64,000 nucleotides of DNA from Streptomyces umbrinus (GCF_030817415.1 NZ_JAUSZI010000002.1:10019501-10083500), one strand, 5' to 3'; counted from the first letter of the stretch, positions 51,704 to 60,776 are shown. A program made the numbers and translations. The notes: generated by a model from the letters alone, not told the origin.

Positions 51704-53611
51704 GTGGGTCTCAGCAACTTCACACCCGGCGGCTCCGACGACGACAAGGGCAACGGCGGTGGCGGCAGCTTCCCTCCGCAGTTCCCGCCCGTGGGACTGC
51801 CGTCCAGCGGTGGCAGCGCCGACGACGTCAAGGAGCTCCTCGTCGACTACAACGAGAAGTTCAAGAATGCCGATCCGACCATGTTCCGTGACACGCTCAT
51901 CGGGCAGGTCCTCTCGGTCGTCATCAGCAAGACCAAGCCCAACGCTCTGCTGGTCGGTTCCGCCGGCGTCGGCAAGACGAAGATCGTCGAGGACATTGCA
52001 CGGCGCATCGCGCTCGGTGACACCCTCATCCCGGACCAGCTCAAGGGCCACACGATCTACGAGCTGCCCATCACCAACATCATCGCCGGGACCGGCGTCG
52101 TCGGCTCGTTGGAGGAGAAGGTCAAGGCGATCGTCGAGTTCGCGTCGGATCCCAAGAACAAGGCCATCCTGTTCATGGACGAGATCCACCAGATCACCGG
52201 AGGGTCCGGCAGCCATGGCGACGCCGTCGGCCGTAAGATCTCGCAGATCCTCAAGCCGGCACTTGCCCGCGGTGACATGTCCGTCATCGGCGCGACCACC
52301 AGCACGGAGTCTCGGGCCTTCGACGAGGACCCGGCCTTCGCCCGCCGCTTCACCCGGCTCATCGTCGACGAGCTGAGCGTGGAACAGACGCTGGCCGTGA
52401 TGACCACGGTCCGGCCCGGCCTGATGGCGCATTACCGTCACCAGATCGGGGTCTCCGACGACGTCCTGGCCTCGGTGGTGCAGATCGCCGAAGTAAACTC
52501 CCGGGCCGGCCAGCACCGGCCGGACAATGCCATCACCCTGCTCGACCGCGCGATGGCTGACCGGGTCCTGGAGCAGAAGAAGCTCATCGTCCAGGCCGAG
52601 AACGCCGGTGACACGGCACTCGCGCAGGCCTTGCGGTCCATCCCGCAGGTGCCGCTGACGAGCACCCGTGTGCTCGATGTGGCCAAGCGCCTGATGACCG
52701 GAAACGCCCGGCGCAAGGACCTCGACGTTGCCGCGCTGAGCGCCACGCTCACCAGCCGCCTGCAGGGCCAGGACGACGTGCTCGCCAAGCTCACGGACCG
52801 TCTGGCCCGCGAAGAGCTCGACCTGTTCCCGACGAAGACGCCCATGACGTGGCTGTTCGCCGGGGCCTCGGGTGTGGGTAAGACCGAGGCGGTCAAGATC
52901 ATCGCTGAGGAGACGACCGGCACCGAGCCGATCATCCTCAACATGACCGAATTCCACACCGAGTGGTCGACGTCGAAGATCATCGGCTCGCCTCCCGGCT
53001 ATGTCGGATCGGACTCCAACCAGGAGCTCCCGTTCGACACGCTGGAGTCCAACCCCCACCGGGTGATCCTGCTCGACGAGTTCGAGAAGGCTGACAAGGC
53101 CGTGCAGCGCCTGTTCCTCTCGGCGTTCGACGAAGGCTACATCCGCAATGCCCATGGCAAGGTGCTGGACTTCTCCAAGGCCCTGGTCATCTGCACGACC
53201 AACGCCGCCAGTGTTTCGCTCGACGGCAAGGTGATCGGCTTCGGCAACAACCCGAAGACCATCTCGAACCGGAGCCTCAACAAGACACTGGGGCAGTTCT
53301 TCGATGCCGAGCTGCTGGGTCGGTTCTCACTGGTTGTGGGGTTCAACCCCATCGACCGGCAGACCTACCGGCAGATCATGGCCGCCGACTACGAGCGGCA
53401 GCGTGAGCGGATCGTCGAGGCCAAGCCGCGGCTGGCCCAGGCGCTGCCCGTGTCGATGCCCGACGACGAGCTGCGCGCCATCGAGGAGACAACCTACGTG
53501 GATTCTCAGGGTGCGCGGCCGGCGTGCAAGGCTGTTCGCGCCTGGATCGAGGACCACCTGCTCGCTGCCCAGACCGGCGGCGCAGCCTCGGTATCCCCGT
53601 CGGACGACTGA
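51704..53611 (+). CDS. double-AAA Clp-like ATPase without Clp N-domain
   Basis: A 635-residue protein starting at GTG 51704 behind GAAGGAGGACC. Two AAA modules: D1 with GSAGVGKTK (about 85-93) and ILFMDEIHQ; D2 with AGASGVGKTE (about 386-395), the pore-loop signature GSPPGYVG and VILLDEFEKA. This is the ClpA/ClpB architecture, but the N-terminal Clp domain is replaced by a Gly/Pro-rich tail, the ClpB middle domain is absent and no protease-docking loop is evident. It probably acts as an unfoldase on its own, for example to disassemble replication or partition complexes (inference). Confidence 0.88.
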   Translation: MGLSNFTPGGSDDDKGNGGGGSFPPQFPPVGLPSSGGSADDVKELLVDYNEKFKNADPTMFRDTLIGQVLSVVISKTKPNALLVGSAGVGKTKIVEDIARRIALGDTLIPDQLKGHTIYELPITNIIAGTGVVGSLEEKVKAIVEFASDPKNKAILFMDEIHQITGGSGSHGDAVGRKISQILKPALARGDMSVIGATTSTESRAFDEDPAFARRFTRLIVDELSVEQTLAVMTTVRPGLMAHYRHQIGVSDDVLASVVQIAEVNSRAGQHRPDNAITLLDRAMADRVLEQKKLIVQAENAGDTALAQALRSIPQVPLTSTRVLDVAKRLMTGNARRKDLDVAALSATLTSRLQGQDDVLAKLTDRLAREELDLFPTKTPMTWLFAGASGVGKTEAVKIIAEETTGTEPIILNMTEFHTEWSTSKIIGSPPGYVGSDSNQELPFDTLESNPHRVILLDEFEKADKAVQRLFLSAFDEGYIRNAHGKVLDFSKALVICTTNAASVSLDGKVIGFGNNPKTISNRSLNKTLGQFFDAELLGRFSLVVGFNPIDRQTYRQIMAADYERQRERIVEAKPRLAQALPVSMPDDELRAIEETTYVDSQGARPACKAVRAWIEDHLLAAQTGGAASVSPSDD

Positions 53612-53630
53612 GCGGCCGTTCGCATCGCGC

Positions 53631-53671
53631 CGAGGGCTCCTGTTCCGGGTGTTCCGGAACAGGAGCCCTCG
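53631..53671 (+). terminator. strong hairpin terminator
   Basis: A perfect 17-bp stem CGAGGGCTCCTGTTCCG / CGGAACAGGAGCCCTCG with a 7-nt loop, after the Clp-like gene. Confidence 0.85.
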
Positions 53672-53676
53672 GAGCC

Positions 53677-53838
53677 ATGTCCGTCGACGACATCACGGCG
53701 GCGCTGGCCCGGGCCCTGACCAGCATCGCGGGGCCGAACACGCTCCCGCGTCGGGCGGCCGGGCCTGGAACAGACAGCAGCCGCCGCCGGCCCGGCTCCG
53801 AGGGGCCAGCCGGTGCCACCCCACTTGACAGGAAGTGA
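53677..53838 (+). CDS. possible 53-residue protein before TetR gene
   Basis: A frame from ATG 53677 (MSVDDITAALARALTSIAGP), ending 1 bp before the TetR start. The first half is helical and protein-like; the rest is Arg/Pro-rich. Close spacing suggests coupling, but it begins only 6 bp after the terminator hairpin. Confidence 0.35.
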   Translation: MSVDDITAALARALTSIAGPNTLPRRAAGPGTDSSRRRPGSEGPAGATPLDRK

Positions 53839-53839
53839 C

Positions 53840-54484
53840 ATGACCGAGGAGATCCGGACCACCGCAGGGCGCCCGATCGGGGCACGCGGTCTGAAGACTC
53901 GCAGCCAACTGCTGCGCTGTCTCAAGGAGTTGCTGGCCGAGCACGGGTATCACGCGACGAGAGTGATCGATGTCGCCCGTCGCGCGCGTACCTCGCCCGC
54001 GACCTTCTATCAGTACTTCGCAGACGTCGACGCGGCCGTCCTGGACCTGGCCCGGCCCGTGGCGCAGGAGGGAAGCGACGGACTGATCTACGCGGAGATC
54101 GGCAGTGGGTGGGGCGGCGGGCGTCACGAGGCTGGGAGCACGGTGGACGCCTTCTTCGCGTTCTGGCGGGAGCATGAGGTGGTCCTGCGGGTGGTCGACC
54201 TGCGGGCGGCCGAGGAGGACATCCGGTTCACCGAGCTCCGCCGCCGCATGCTCTCCGGTCTCCTGGGGCACCTTGAGTACGCGATCACCGCTCGTCCGTC
54301 ATCACCTGTCGGCGCGACGGACGAATCCTTCGCTGCGGCCGAGGCGCTGACGGTGCTGCTTGCCGCGGCCGCCGGGCGCCAAGACCCCGAGACAGCGGAC
54401 GCACAGGTGCGCCAGATGCTGGTCGAAGTCATCGCCCGGGCCGTGTCCGGCGGAACCGTCGCCGTCCAGCTGCCGACTGCGTGA
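53840..54484 (+). CDS. TetR-family transcriptional regulator
   Basis: A 214-residue protein from ATG 53840 (MTEEIRTTAGRPIGARGLKT) with AGGAAGTG upstream. The helix-turn-helix is typical of TetR: HGYHATRVIDVARRARTSPA, then TFYQYFADVDAAVLDLA. The C-terminal ligand domain is helical and includes WREHEVVLRVVDLRAAEED. Targets are not identifiable. It may control its own gene or the neighbouring core genes. Confidence 0.9.
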   Translation: MTEEIRTTAGRPIGARGLKTRSQLLRCLKELLAEHGYHATRVIDVARRARTSPATFYQYFADVDAAVLDLARPVAQEGSDGLIYAEIGSGWGGGRHEAGSTVDAFFAFWREHEVVLRVVDLRAAEEDIRFTELRRRMLSGLLGHLEYAITARPSSPVGATDESFAAAEALTVLLAAAAGRQDPETADAQVRQMLVEVIARAVSGGTVAVQLPTA

Positions 54485-54796
54485 CCCGTCATGGACGCGA
54501 GTCGAGCACGCGATGTCCGACCGGCGACACGCTCGCGGTCGTGATGTGGCGCGCCAACCCCGGCCCAGACGGGCGGGATACCCGCCACAACCCTCTCGGG
54601 AGTACCGCGTTGGTCGTGACCACCAATGTGATCGACACGCTGATCGGGCGGCCACGGGCCAGTGACGGCTCCGGCCAGCCCGCACCTGGCCGGACCGACC
54701 TTCCCCACCAGACGACTTCGGGGCCCCGCCTCCCGGCCGGGCACCACTGATTCCACCGCCCATGGGCAGTGCAAAGGACGTCCGTCATGTCACTGT

Positions 54797-54916
54797 CTCT
54801 CTCAGCTCGAGAGGCACCTGCTGGGCGCCGCCGAGGTGCTGCGTGGCCCGCTGAGCCCGCACCCATATCAGGACCATCTGCTGCCGCTCGTCTTCCTGCA
54901 GCATGCCAGCGACGTA
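54797..54916 (+). pseudogene. fragment of a type I methylase (HsdM) N-terminus
   Basis: A 40-residue stretch, LSQLERHLLGAAEVLRGPL then YQDHLLPLVFLQHASDV, matches the start of HsdM proteins (L-x-x-L-E-x2-L-x-x-A-A-x-x-L-R-G, then Y-x-D, then L-x-F-L-x-x-A-S-D). The similarity ends abruptly and there is no fitting start, so it is a relic. The rest of 54485-54957 holds no supported gene. Confidence 0.6.
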
Positions 54917-54957
54917 CCTCACCCTCACGCCCTCATTGCTCAGAAAGGGGGACAGCC

Positions 54958-55197
54958 ATGTCCACCATGCTCCCCGAACCTCTGCTCCAAGAGCACCGAA
55001 AGCGAGCCATGGAGCTCTCTGCCGCGGCCCGAGCGAACCTCACCACCCATGTCCGGAGCGCAGATGAACTCCGCGAACTGGGCCTCATGCTTGGCCTGAT
55101 CGAGGTCGATCCCGCAGGATCCCTCGTCACGGCCTGTCCCTGGGATCTCGATGCCGGCGATGGTCCCGACCGGCGCTCGGACTCGACCTCGAAGTGA
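54958..55197 (+). CDS. small hypothetical protein
   Basis: A 79-residue protein from ATG 54958 (MSTMLPEPLLQEHRKRAMEL) with AGAAAGGGGG upstream. It is helical (RANLTTHVRSADELRELGLM) with an acidic C-terminus. Unknown. Three hairpins follow in the next 160 bp. Confidence 0.6.
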   Translation: MSTMLPEPLLQEHRKRAMELSAAARANLTTHVRSADELRELGLMLGLIEVDPAGSLVTACPWDLDAGDGPDRRSDSTSK

Positions 55198-55245
55198 GGT
55201 GAGCTGCCGCTGATGAACGACCGCGCGCCTGGGTAGCGCGCGGTG

Positions 55246-55354
55246 TCCGGGGCGTGGCTTCGCCACACACCCCGGATTCAGGGGCCTAACGGCCCCTGAC
55301 GGGTGGGTTGAGAGGAACACGGGCGGGGCTCGTCGGCTGACGAGAGCCCCGCCC
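55246..55354 (+). terminator. series of hairpins before the UvrD-like gene
   Basis: TCCGGGGCGTGGC / GCCACACACCCCGGA (55246-55276, one imperfection), GGGGCC / GGCCCC (55281-55296), and GGGCGGGGCTC / GAGCCCCGCCC (55321-55354, 11 bp perfect). They probably isolate the UvrD-like gene from upstream transcription. Confidence 0.65.
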
Positions 55355-55511
55355 GTGTTCGTACCTGCGCCCATGACCCAGCCCTGTCGCTGCGCTCTTC
55401 GCTCGCCTTCGAGCATTCGACTGACTATTCATCTCTTGTCAGAATTGCTGTGTGGCGTGATTCATGCCTTCTCTCAATCCACCTCTCGACCCACTGAAGA
55501 AAGGCGGCGAC

Positions 55512-58310
55512 ATGCCTGTCCTGCTTGATGACCTCGACCTCTCGGCCAATGCCGTTGCTCAGAAGGCCGTCGATCCGAAGTTCTTCTCCTCGAAGCTCAC
55601 CGGCAACGGCAAGAAGATCGGCCTGCTCAACGAGTCCCTGCTGCCGATCAACACGGCCACCAACACCGCTTACGCCATGGCCACCGACATCGAGGTCAAG
55701 CAGAGCTCGACGCAGCACGACATCACCACGACGTCGATCCCGCTCGCGCCGATCACGGGCCGCGCCCTGAACGCCGGCGGGTCCTTCACCCTGCCGAGCC
55801 CACACACCGACGACCGCTTCGCTGTGGACACTTCGTCCAGCCAGTTCGACGACTGGGGCGTCGTCTTCGACATGATCCCGCAGGCCCTCGTGTTCTACGA
55901 GGACAAGTCCGGTGGCAAGTCCACGCGCGACCTCGTCATCCAGTACCGGATGGAGCTGTACTTCTTCAAGAAGGGGCTGCCCGAGCCGGAGTACGCGACC
56001 GTCGTCCCGCGCTCGGTCGGCTACGGCAACCACGACGCCGCCGTCTTCCTGCAGTGGGACACCAGCCCGCTGGAGAACGCCCGTGACTACGTCCGGGACG
56101 TGCTCACATCCGCCGGCCTGACGGCCTCCAACCTCGGTGATGAGTTCGACGCGTGGATGCGCCAGTACTCGATCTACGAGCGCATCACGCGCCTGGCCCA
56201 GATCTGGGACTCCGAGGCGATCGCCGACGAGGTCTGCCGCTACATCCAGGACATGCCCGCGGGCCCGACGGAGCAGCAGCTGAACATGCTCGCCGTCCAG
56301 CTGCGCTACCTGGAGAACTACAACGTCCCGCTGGAGGCCTACCGCCAGATCCACAAGCAGCTGGGTGCGACCTTCTCCGACCAGATCTCCACGAAGCTGT
56401 CGAAGCAGAACCTCAGCCTGCTCATGAACCACACGCTCGACCACCTGGAGCAGATGAAGCCTCAGTTGATCGTGCCTGCGCAGCCGGCTACGCCTCCGAA
56501 TCTGCCGCCCCACCTGTCCAAGCAGCAGCTCGACGCGCTCACCACGCACGAGCCGCTGGTGATGACGCAGGCGGGAGCCGGCACCGGCAAGTCGACCGTG
56601 ATCCTCGAACGGATCAAGTACCTCGAAGCCTGCGGCGTCCCCGCCTCGGACATCACGGTGCTCTCGTTCACCAACGCCGCAGCCGACAACATCACGGAGA
56701 AGAACCCGGACGTCGGCTCGATGACGATCGCCAAGATGATCATCGACATCTACTCGATGAACCACCCGAGGCACAAGGTCTCGGCGACGGACACGATCAT
56801 CAACTCGATCGACATCTTCTACCCGAACAGCCAGTTCGCGGCGATGTTCCGCCACCGCCTTCTGGAGGTCGACCAGAACAGGACCGGTGCCTTCACGGCC
56901 CTGAACACCTTCATCGAGAGCCACTTCGACGAGGTGATCGCCCTGCTCGACCGCATCGAACAGACGTCGCTGGAGCTGCAGATCATCATCTGCTACCAGA
57001 AGATCGACGACATGGCTGAGCCGGCCCACGTGCAGTCGAAGTACCTCATCATCGACGAGGTGCAGGACAACAGCGTGTTTGAGTTCATCTACGTGCTGAA
57101 GTACATCACCAAGCACGCTCAGTCCCTGTTCATCGTCGGCGATGCCTCGCAGACGCTGTACGAGTTCCGCTCGGCGAACCCGCGCGCGCTCAACACGCTG
57201 GAGGGCTCGGGGGTCTTCGCGACCTTCAAGCTCACGACGAACTACCGGAGCAACCAGGAGATCCTGGACTTCGCGAACGTCGTGCTCGGCGGCCTGGAGA
57301 CCAACCAGTTCGCCAACATCCAGCTGCAGGCGAACTCGCTCGCCATGCCCACGGCCGACTCGTTCCAGGAGAAGGTCACCCTGGAGTACCGCGAGGTGGC
57401 CAGACTCACCGGGTTCGTCACCCAGGACCTGCAGGCGATCGTGCGCAACACGGTCATCCCCGGCTACGTGGACAAGTGCCTGGACCGGGGCGAGCAGGTG
57501 GCCTTCCTGGCCTACTCGCGCCGCGAGGTGTCCTTGATCCAGGATGTGCTCGAAAAGCGCTACCCGGACCGCCGCGTCGCCTCTCTGGTCAGCGATCGCG
57601 TCTACGCCACGGACATTTTCTCGAAGTACATCAAGTTCTTCTGGAACGACGTCCTGCAGGCACCACCGACCAACGCCGCGTTCGTGGTCTCCCAGGGGAT
57701 CAAGGACAACATGGACAAGCTGACGAAGAACGCGGCCAACGCCAACGTTGAGAAGGCGATCCTGCGCACGATCTCCGAGTGGTGGATCGAGAACAGCGCG
57801 ACCATCAACGGCTGGGTCACGCTCTGCCACCAGGGCACGCTCACAAACAAGGCGTTCTTCGATCGACTGCGCGACAACCTGCTCTCGTTCGAGATTCAGC
57901 GGAACCAGCAGAAGCTGAACATCAACAAGCAGAGGAACCAGGAGCGCAAGCGGAAGAACCTCGAGTCCAAGGCCGACCTGGTCGTTTCGACGATCCACGG
58001 TGCCAAGGGTCTCGAATTCGACAACGCTGTCGTCCTCTACAGGGAGGACACGAAGATGACCCAAGACGCCAAGCGGATGTTCTACGTCGCCTTCACTCGT
58101 GCCATGAAGAGCCAGTACGTACTTGGCTACGGCACCGTGAAGAACCCGCCGATCCAGAGCAGTTACGAGCAGATCGTGACGGCTCTGACCGAGCGCGACA
58201 AGAGGAACGCCGCTCGCGCCCTCGGCATTGATCCGGACCTCCTGGACGACAACGACAGCGCTGCTCCCGGCAGCACCGACGACCGCTCCGCGGTCACCGC
58301 GGCCGTCTGA
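55512..58310 (+). CDS. UvrD/Rep-like SF1 helicase with unknown N-terminal domain
   Basis: A 932-residue protein from ATG 55512 (MPVLLDDLDLSANAVAQKAV) with AGAAAGGCGG upstream. The C-terminal 600 residues hold all SF1A motifs: Q-like HLSKQQLDALTTH, motif I TQAGAGTGKST (about 355), Ia VLSFTNAAADN, II LIIDEVQDNS (about 513), III FIVGDASQTLYEFR, IV TTNYRSNQEIL, V TIHGAKGLEFD, VI YVAFTRAMKS. The first 330 residues are unlike UvrD and contain WGVVFDMIPQALVFYEDKSG and IQYRMELYFFKKGLPEPEY, a domain I do not recognise. A 3'-5' helicase is expected, for replication or repair of the element. Confidence 0.9.
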   Translation: MPVLLDDLDLSANAVAQKAVDPKFFSSKLTGNGKKIGLLNESLLPINTATNTAYAMATDIEVKQSSTQHDITTTSIPLAPITGRALNAGGSFTLPSPHTDDRFAVDTSSSQFDDWGVVFDMIPQALVFYEDKSGGKSTRDLVIQYRMELYFFKKGLPEPEYATVVPRSVGYGNHDAAVFLQWDTSPLENARDYVRDVLTSAGLTASNLGDEFDAWMRQYSIYERITRLAQIWDSEAIADEVCRYIQDMPAGPTEQQLNMLAVQLRYLENYNVPLEAYRQIHKQLGATFSDQISTKLSKQNLSLLMNHTLDHLEQMKPQLIVPAQPATPPNLPPHLSKQQLDALTTHEPLVMTQAGAGTGKSTVILERIKYLEACGVPASDITVLSFTNAAADNITEKNPDVGSMTIAKMIIDIYSMNHPRHKVSATDTIINSIDIFYPNSQFAAMFRHRLLEVDQNRTGAFTALNTFIESHFDEVIALLDRIEQTSLELQIIICYQKIDDMAEPAHVQSKYLIIDEVQDNSVFEFIYVLKYITKHAQSLFIVGDASQTLYEFRSANPRALNTLEGSGVFATFKLTTNYRSNQEILDFANVVLGGLETNQFANIQLQANSLAMPTADSFQEKVTLEYREVARLTGFVTQDLQAIVRNTVIPGYVDKCLDRGEQVAFLAYSRREVSLIQDVLEKRYPDRRVASLVSDRVYATDIFSKYIKFFWNDVLQAPPTNAAFVVSQGIKDNMDKLTKNAANANVEKAILRTISEWWIENSATINGWVTLCHQGTLTNKAFFDRLRDNLLSFEIQRNQQKLNINKQRNQERKRKNLESKADLVVSTIHGAKGLEFDNAVVLYREDTKMTQDAKRMFYVAFTRAMKSQYVLGYGTVKNPPIQSSYEQIVTALTERDKRNAARALGIDPDLLDDNDSAAPGSTDDRSAVTAAV

Positions 58311-58338
58311 CCAACCGCCGCCACCTCACGCCACAGGT

Positions 58339-58368
58339 GCGGGTGTTCTCGACGAGCGAGACACCCGC
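58339..58368 (+). terminator. hairpin after UvrD-like gene
   Basis: GCGGGTGT / ACACCCGC with a 14-nt loop, 29 bp after the stop. Confidence 0.55.
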
Positions 58369-58455
58369 CCCTGCGGTCTTCCACATTTCACACACCTGAA
58401 TGACCCGGCCCCCAAGGTCACACCATGACCGTGTTTGGCACACAGGGCGCCCGGC

Positions 58456-58620
58456 ATGAAGGCGTACGACGAACCACTCGCCGAGAGCCATGCCGAAGCC
58501 TGGCACTACCTCGACCAATGGGCCATCCACCGTGAGGTCCTCTTCGCCATCAACGCCCTGGCAGAACGCCAGGCACAGCAAGCCACACCCGCCATGTCCC
58601 CCTCCCGCACAGCGACCTAG
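58456..58620 (+). CDS. 54-residue hypothetical protein
   Basis: From ATG 58456: MKAYDEPLAESHAEAWHYLD, then QWAIHREVLFAINALAERQA. A helical, protein-like sequence with a polar tail. It ends at a TAG. Unknown. Confidence 0.5.
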   Translation: MKAYDEPLAESHAEAWHYLDQWAIHREVLFAINALAERQAQQATPAMSPSRTAT

Positions 58621-58709
58621 GCGGGGCGGCGGTGTTTGAGCAACGCCGGGCCTTGCCTCCCGCCGCCCGCCTCCACCACGCTTTCCCGCCGAAGAACAGG
58701 AATCCACCC

Positions 58710-59123
58710 ATGGACTTTCCCGGCCTGGAACTGAAGATCCGCATGACGCTCGTGGCCGGCCCGGACTGGCGTGTATTCGTCCCCGTGCGGCTGTACTACG
58801 AGAACACGGACCCCTACGCGGTGCAGTTTTCCTTCGACGTCACGCCCGACGATGTGGTCCGGTGGACGTTCGCCCGGGAACTGCTCGACCAGGGCCTCAC
58901 CGCACCCGCTGGTCTCGGCGACGTGAAGATCACACCGATCGGCCCTCTCCAAAACCGCTGCTTCAGCATCGAACTGGAACCCCCCGACGGATACGCCCGC
59001 CTTGAAGGACCGGCAGCTTCTGTCAAGGCATGGCTCGCCAAGACCTTCGAGGTCGTTCCCGCAGGCCGGGAGTCTGAATCCGTCGACATCGACAGCTTCC
59101 TCGACGAGCTTCTGAACCACTGA
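58710..59123 (+). CDS. SsgA-like protein (SALP family)
   Basis: A 137-residue protein from ATG 58710. The fold pattern and key blocks of SsgA-like proteins are present: VFVPVRLYYENTDPYAVQFS, then WTFARELLDQGLTAPAGLGD, and the acidic C-terminal helix SVDIDSFLDELLNH. Length matches the family (about 130-145). SALPs occur only in sporulating actinomycetes, where they steer septum placement and cell-wall events. A plasmid copy could alter host division or sporulation; the specific role is unknown. Confidence 0.85.
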   Translation: MDFPGLELKIRMTLVAGPDWRVFVPVRLYYENTDPYAVQFSFDVTPDDVVRWTFARELLDQGLTAPAGLGDVKITPIGPLQNRCFSIELEPPDGYARLEGPAASVKAWLAKTFEVVPAGRESESVDIDSFLDELLNH

Positions 59124-59189
59124 GCCAAGCACCGCCACGCATGCCCGCAACGGGCCCAGCCCAAGAAGATCCGCGCCGCCATGTCGCAC

Positions 59190-59540
59190 GAGCGGCGCGC
59201 AGCAGCCTCTGCGAAAGCGACGGCCTCGGCGACCGCGCCGCCGTCTACCTCGTGATCGACCGCTCCTACTTGATGAAGAACTACTTCACCGACGGCACCG
59301 TCCGCGGTTGAGCGACCGGATCCTCAGCCTGTCGGCACACCTCGACGACGATGGCAAGGCCCCGGTCGGCGCGGCTTCTTCTCCTTCGGAATGCACACCC
59401 TCACGCGAGGCGGCTTGTTCCGCCGCTCCCAGAGTTTCGTCGACGTCGCACTCGGCGCCCACCAGGGCCGCATCGCCGAGGTGCACAACTCCCTGGGGCA
59501 CCTCTCTATTACCCCCGGACAGCAGCGTGCTGCCCATCCG
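59190..59540 (+). pseudogene. VWA-domain (TerF-like) relic
   Basis: Protein-like pieces in shifting frames: VYLVIDRSYLMKNYFTDGT (MIDAS region, with D-R-S but S-G-S-M changed to Y-L-M), then SDRILSLSAHLDDDGKAPVG, then FVDVALGAHQGRIAEVHNSL and GHLS. The order matches the VWA domain of tellurite-resistance-type proteins. At least two frameshifts and the loss of the MIDAS serines show decay. Confidence 0.65.
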
Positions 59541-59596
59541 TTGAGCGTCGCTGTGCTGCCATCACCCACATACTCCCGCGAAAGCGAGAAGTCTTC

Positions 59597-60679
59597 ATGC
59601 CCGCATCCACGATCGTCGCCTCCGGCGGGGAGTTCCGCCTCTACGGGGACTCCGTGCAGACCTTCGCTGATCTGCCCGTGGCCACCTACACCATCACCTT
59701 CGACCAGATGACCGGCTACAGCCTGCGCCAGACGGAGTCGCTGGCATCCGCCGAAGAGACCGTCTATGGCAGCCACGCCTCTCGAGTGCAGCGGATCGCC
59801 ACCGGCTACTCGGCCATGGACCGTTCGCTCGGCGTCATCCTGTCCGGCGACAAGGGCATGGGTAAGAGCCTCATGCTCCGCCTGCTCGCCGAGCGGATGC
59901 GCGAGGAGCACAAGCTGCCCACCGTGCTCGTGCAACACGACACGCCGGGGCTGGCCGCCTTCCTCGACGAGCTGGGTGAAGTCGTCGTCGTCTTCGACGA
60001 GTTCGAGAAGGTCTTCTCCAACGAGGACGACGGATCGCAGAACCAGTTCCTGAGTCTGTTCGACGGGCTGAGTACGACGAAGCGCCTCTACGTTCTGTCG
60101 GTCAACGAGCTGCATCGCGTCAACGACTACATGCTCAACCGCCCCGGACGCTTCCACTACCACATGCGCTTCACCTACCCGGAGCCCGAGACGGTTGCCA
60201 CCTACCTGCGCGACCAGGTGCCCGGAGTGGCCGAGAAGCAGGTGGCCGAGATCGTCGACTTCTCCCGGAAGTACGACATCAACTTCGACCACTTGCGCGC
60301 GATCGCCTTCGAGCTGCGCCTGGGCGAGTCGTTCGCTGAGGTGATCGGTGACCTGAACATCAAGCGCAGCGAGCACGCAAGCTCGCGGGTCGAGGCTCAC
60401 ATCATCTGGAATGACGGCAACACCGACGTCTTCGGCGGTCGTGTCGATCTGTTCGACAGCGACAGCCTGCAGACCATCAACGACTGGGACACCGGCACCG
60501 GGCTGCAGTTCCGCATGCGCGACGCCGTCCCGTCCGAGGACGGCTACCAGCTCCCGGATGGCGCCTTCACGCTCACCGACCTCCGTGACGAGGACGACAG
60601 GTCGCCCGACGACGAGAAGGACTTGCGTGCCGCCGCGGTGATCCTGCGCCGTCCCCCGAAGTACTCCATCGACTTCTGA
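59597..60679 (+). CDS. single-domain AAA ATPase
   Basis: A 360-residue protein from ATG 59597 (MPASTIVASGGEFRLYGDSV); the longer frame upstream is the VWA relic. Walker A SGDKGMGKSLM (about 83-93), Walker B VVVFDEFEKVF (about 129-139), a sensor YVLSVNELHRVNDYM and an arginine-finger-like LNRPGRFHYHMRF. The first 60 residues and the last 110 (GGRVDLFDSDSLQTINDWD) are strand-rich and unfamiliar. The FDEFEK and N-R-P-G-R features recall FtsH/proteasome-type AAA proteins, but there is no protease part. It is probably a remodelling factor of the element's own machinery. Confidence 0.82.
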   Translation: MPASTIVASGGEFRLYGDSVQTFADLPVATYTITFDQMTGYSLRQTESLASAEETVYGSHASRVQRIATGYSAMDRSLGVILSGDKGMGKSLMLRLLAERMREEHKLPTVLVQHDTPGLAAFLDELGEVVVVFDEFEKVFSNEDDGSQNQFLSLFDGLSTTKRLYVLSVNELHRVNDYMLNRPGRFHYHMRFTYPEPETVATYLRDQVPGVAEKQVAEIVDFSRKYDINFDHLRAIAFELRLGESFAEVIGDLNIKRSEHASSRVEAHIIWNDGNTDVFGGRVDLFDSDSLQTINDWDTGTGLQFRMRDAVPSEDGYQLPDGAFTLTDLRDEDDRSPDDEKDLRAAAVILRRPPKYSIDF

Positions 60680-60776
60680 GGACGCCCCCATCCGAACAGC
60701 CGAGGAGCCACTCCGGTCTCCTCGGCGGTTCGCTGTCCGGCTCACGCGTTCCCGTACAGAAAGCAGCCTTCGACCA

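Noticed and set aside
55425..58064. 879-residue minus-strand open frame
   Set aside because: It is antisense to the UvrD-like helicase, which has all motifs. The minus frame is open only because of GC-rich codon bias and has Val/Leu/Arg/Gly-rich composition.
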